Below are positions 4,604 to 6,908 of a stretch of 6,908 bases of DNA, piece after piece. The notes beneath the pieces were generated by a model that was not told the DNA's origin, did not search any database, and saw only the letters and a program-made list of their open reading frames with translations. Source of the stretch: Ruminococcaceae bacterium UBA5423 (GTDB lineage: Bacteria > Bacillota > Clostridia > Oscillospirales > Acutalibacteraceae); contig DHNF01000036.1 in the NCBI GenBank assembly GCA_002409375.1, positions 2,107 to 9,014 of the forward strand, in the 5' to 3' direction. A program made the position numbers and the translations under genes. Positions within the stretch are counted from its first letter, which is position 1. Each line of letters starts with the position of its first letter.

Positions 4604-4853
4604 CACTTTTTTAAACCAGAATTTATATGAGTCAATAACCCACTTATGTGAAGAACACTCAATTGCGAAAATTTTGAATCTCACAATTACAGTACATACG
4701 CACAGTCATATAACCGAGCAAAGTATTCGCGAATATTTTTCTGACAGAAACAGCTCTCTAATTGGTGACCGGACAAACATCTTGGTTCAAAAAAAAGACA
4801 TTGAGCCGCTTACAGCTACAATTAATCAAATTGACGGTGAGAAATTCGAATGA
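4596..4853 (+). CDS. hypA: HypA-like nickel chaperone lacking the zinc ribbon
   Basis: An 85-residue protein beginning MHD, as HypA begins MHE; His2 and the next acidic residue bind nickel in HypA. The rest follows the HypA N-terminal domain: an amphipathic helix (about 6-22), a beta strand LNLTITVHTH (28-37), a second helix (about 40-50) and a strand TNILVQKKD (60-68). The zinc ribbon with its two CxxC motifs, which normally follows, is absent: after residue 69 a short linker leads straight to a last strand-like INQIDGEKFE. Only one Cys (C18) is present. It would deliver nickel to the large subunit if functional, but zinc-free HypA is unusual. GGAGG at 4582-4586 lies 9 bases before ATG. It overlaps both neighbours: 8 bases with the protease and ATGA with hypF. 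Confidence 0.6.
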   Translation: MHDTFLNQNLYESITHLCEEHSIAKILNLTITVHTHSHITEQSIREYFSDRNSSLIGDRTNILVQKKDIEPLTATINQIDGEKFE

Positions 4854-6736
4854 GTGAATCTTTAAGTTTTCTTCCCGATATTGCCGTATGTGATAATTGC
4901 TTGATGGATATAAAAAGCAGCGAGAACAGGCGGTATGAGTATGTGTTTGCGAATTGCACAAATTGCTGTCCTGTATGCGGACCAAAATATTATATGCTAA
5001 ACCGCAACGGCGAATATATTGAATGCGAAAATCCTATTTTAAAAGCAAGGCAGCTGCTTTGCGAAGGTATGATAATTGCAATTAAAGGCATTGGCGGTTA
5101 TCACCTTGTTTGCAATGCGCAGGATGATGCCGCAATTTCTGCTTTGAGAAGCAGAAAGAACAGACCGCATAAACCATTTGCTGTTATGGCATCAAGTGTA
5201 GACGCTGTTAAAGAAATATGCTTTTTGAATACTACAGAGGAAGAGACTATTACAAACAATATACGCCCCATTGTACTTTTAAATAAAAAGAGTAATTCTA
5301 TACTCTCGAAAAGCATTGCGCCCGGTCTTAGCCGATGCGGCGTGATGCTTCCCTATACTCCCTTGCACTATTTTTTATTTGATGAGACCTTGAAATACCT
5401 CGTGATGACAAGCGGGAATATAAGCGGAATGCCCATCTGTTATAAAGACGAGGATGCACTAAAGAATTTAAATCACGTAGCAGATTATTTTCTCATTCAC
5501 AACCGCGAAATTATGACACCAATTGATGATTCTGTAGTAAAAGTGTTGGATAACGATGTACTGATAAGTCGCTGCGGCAGAGGATATTCGCCTGCAGCTT
5601 TGCCTTTAAAAACACCATATAAAGTAATATCACTTGGCGGCCAACAAAAATCTTCGGTCTGTTTTGTTAGCAAAGGCACTGCTCATATCAGCCAGTATTT
5701 AGGCGATCTGGGCGATCCGGATGCAATGGAGAATTATATACATGTCATAGACAGGTTAGCACGACTTTTAAATGCAAGACCGCAATATTTTGCACATGAT
5801 CTGCACCCCAACTATTTTTCAACTCAGTATGTAAAAAAGCTTGGGAAAGAAGCGATTGCCGTCCAGCACCACCATGCGCATATGGCGGGATGCATGGCAG
5901 AGCATGGCCTAACTGATGATGTAATCGGAATTATTTATGACGGAACCGGTTTAGGAACCGATGGAGCGGTATGGGGCGGTGAATTCTTAGTTGGTAACAG
6001 GGCGAATTTTAAAAGAGCAGGTCATTTGGAATATGTTTTGATTCAGGGAGCTGAGTCTGCTATTAAAGAGCCGTGGAAATGTGCTGCTTGTTATCTTCAC
6101 TCATTAAGTGAGGATTTAGCACTTTTCTTCCCTGAAATAGAAAAGTTTAAAATAGAAGTGTTAAGAAAAGCATTGTTAAATCAAGTAAATTGCTTTAGGT
6201 CATCGAGCATGGGCAGACTGTTTGACTGTATTGCTGCCATGGCTCTTTCTCGTACTCATATTTCATATGATGCGCAGGCAGCAATTGAGCTTGAGAGCAT
6301 TGTGGATAACGCGATATACGATTATTACAACTACTCAATATACAAAAGTGATGCAGAGGGCGCTTTAATATTAAGTTATAAAGAAATAATTAAAGGCGTG
6401 TTGGAAGATCTAAAGATTAAAAAGCCAAGAAGCCTTATTTCAACAAAATTTCACAACGCAATATGCAAAGCAACCGTAGCATGTGCAGTAGCTTTAAGAG
6501 AAAAATATCGCACTAATCATGTTGTATTAAGCGGAGGGGTTTTTGAAAACTCTTATCTCTTAAAAAATGTGCAAAAAGAGCTGAAGACAAACGGGTTTTA
6601 CATATATTATAACAAGCAGGTGCCAATTAACGACGGCGGTCTATCGTTTGGGCAGGCAGCGGCTGCTGCATCGATTTTGGAGGAGAAAGCTTATGTGCCT
6701 GGCAGTGCCGGCAAAGATAATATCTGTACACGATAA
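4850..6736 (+). CDS. hypF: carbamoyltransferase HypF, shortened form without acylphosphatase domain
   Basis: A 628-residue HypF (E. coli about 750), which uses carbamoyl phosphate and ATP to carbamoylate HypE for cyanide ligand synthesis. The N-terminal acylphosphatase domain is missing: the protein starts at the zinc-finger PD-A-C-xx-C motif, and an in-frame stop at 4838-4840 rules out an upstream extension. C14, C17, C36 and C39 form the first finger, but the second finger is collapsed into C40-PVC-GP. The YrdC-like domain (about 62-255) shows KGIGGYHL (79-86), RPHKPFAVM (105-113), MTSGNISG (186-193) and DDSV (226-229). The Kae1-like domain (about 260-610) shows HHHAH (340-344), DGTGLGTDG (364-372), SSSMGRLFD (451-459), SGGVFEN (561-567) and NDGGLSFGQ (594-602). 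The C-terminus overlaps hypC by 44 bases. Confidence 0.95.
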   Translation: MSESLSFLPDIAVCDNCLMDIKSSENRRYEYVFANCTNCCPVCGPKYYMLNRNGEYIECENPILKARQLLCEGMIIAIKGIGGYHLVCNAQDDAAISALRSRKNRPHKPFAVMASSVDAVKEICFLNTTEEETITNNIRPIVLLNKKSNSILSKSIAPGLSRCGVMLPYTPLHYFLFDETLKYLVMTSGNISGMPICYKDEDALKNLNHVADYFLIHNREIMTPIDDSVVKVLDNDVLISRCGRGYSPAALPLKTPYKVISLGGQQKSSVCFVSKGTAHISQYLGDLGDPDAMENYIHVIDRLARLLNARPQYFAHDLHPNYFSTQYVKKLGKEAIAVQHHHAHMAGCMAEHGLTDDVIGIIYDGTGLGTDGAVWGGEFLVGNRANFKRAGHLEYVLIQGAESAIKEPWKCAACYLHSLSEDLALFFPEIEKFKIEVLRKALLNQVNCFRSSSMGRLFDCIAAMALSRTHISYDAQAAIELESIVDNAIYDYYNYSIYKSDAEGALILSYKEIIKGVLEDLKIKKPRSLISTKFHNAICKATVACAVALREKYRTNHVVLSGGVFENSYLLKNVQKELKTNGFYIYYNKQVPINDGGLSFGQAAAAASILEEKAYVPGSAGKDNICTR

Positions 6737-6908
6737 ATATGCATATGCCGAGACCATGGGGATACGCCAAAAAATCAATGTTCAGCTGATTGTCGATCCT
6801 CTTCCGGGGGATCACGTTTTAATCCATGCCGGCTTTGCAATTGAGAAAATAGATGACAGTCATTATGTATTTCTTAATGATGTGCTGCATGTGATGATAA
6901 AGGACGAT
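6693..6908 (+). CDS. hypC: hydrogenase assembly chaperone HypC (3' end outside the window)
   Basis: The reading frame stays open to the window edge and gives 72 residues. It begins MCLAVPAKI, the HypC/HybG signature; Cys2 binds the iron of the Fe(CN)2CO intermediate together with HypD and passes it to the large-subunit precursor. The beta-barrel core (VQLIVDPLPGDHVLIHAGFAI) follows. HypC is usually 70-90 residues, so only a few residues should be missing. GGAGG at 6679-6683 lies 9 bases before ATG, inside hypF, which ends 44 bases into hypC. hypD and hypE would be expected next. Confidence 0.95.
   Translation, partial: MCLAVPAKIISVHDKYAYAETMGIRQKINVQLIVDPLPGDHVLIHAGFAIEKIDDSHYVFLNDVLHVMIKDD

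Noticed and set aside
4596..4853. The 85-residue ORF as the missing acylphosphatase domain of HypF split off
   Set aside because: It lacks the acylphosphatase GxVQGVxFR loop and instead starts MHD with a HypA-like order of helices and strands.
4758..6815. Leftward frames inside the hyp genes (4758-4985, 5101-5316, 5497-5679, 6627-6815)
   Set aside because: All lie opposite well-supported hypA-like, hypF or hypC coding sequence and have no motifs.

Overview
The window looks like chromosome of an anaerobic, low-GC, endospore-forming Firmicute of the Clostridia type. The base composition is AT-rich, Shine-Dalgarno sites are strong (GGAGG-type, with some GGTGA), and the gene content is oxygen-sensitive: superoxide reductase, ferredoxin, rubredoxin and NiFe-hydrogenase maturation. 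A sporulation-type promoter sequence may precede one small gene. No phage, transposon, tRNA, rRNA or CRISPR is visible.

Layout. (1) Bases 1-1011: a possible tail of an unknown rightward frame, then two leftward tandem paralogues (212-523 and 667-1011) of a small conserved protein of unknown function, each followed by a hairpin. (2) Bases 1134-3141: a redox cassette. A leftward desulfoferrodoxin/superoxide reductase gene diverges from a rightward operon encoding a 2[4Fe-4S] ferredoxin, a four-cysteine membrane protein of the NapH-like 4Fe-4S type, thioredoxin and a 52-residue rubredoxin. The 311-base divergent region holds several dyads, including two GTGACTA-type sites; one sits at the class II activator position of a candidate promoter. 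(3) Bases 3157-3857: a leftward Crp/Fnr-family regulator converges on the redox operon and shares a 21-bp perfect terminator stem with it. (4) Bases 3858-4144: the regulator's strong sigma-A promoter, an orphan terminator-like hairpin, and the leader of the next operon. (5) Bases 4145-6908: a rightward, overlapping hydrogenase-maturation operon: endopeptidase, a HypA-like protein without its zinc ribbon, a shortened HypF, and hypC, which runs off the window. More hyp genes probably follow.

How they may work together (inference). Ferredoxin and the membrane Fe-S protein could feed electrons to thioredoxin and rubredoxin, and rubredoxin to superoxide reductase. The Crp/Fnr protein has an Arg-Glu...Arg recognition helix like that of CRP, which fits the GTGA half-sites in the divergent region. 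The hyp operon would make the Fe(CN)2CO centre and process the large subunit of a NiFe hydrogenase whose structural genes lie outside the window. Its most unusual feature is that both HypA and HypF are trimmed: HypA lacks the zinc ribbon, and HypF lacks the acylphosphatase domain and has two zinc fingers collapsed into one six-cysteine segment.
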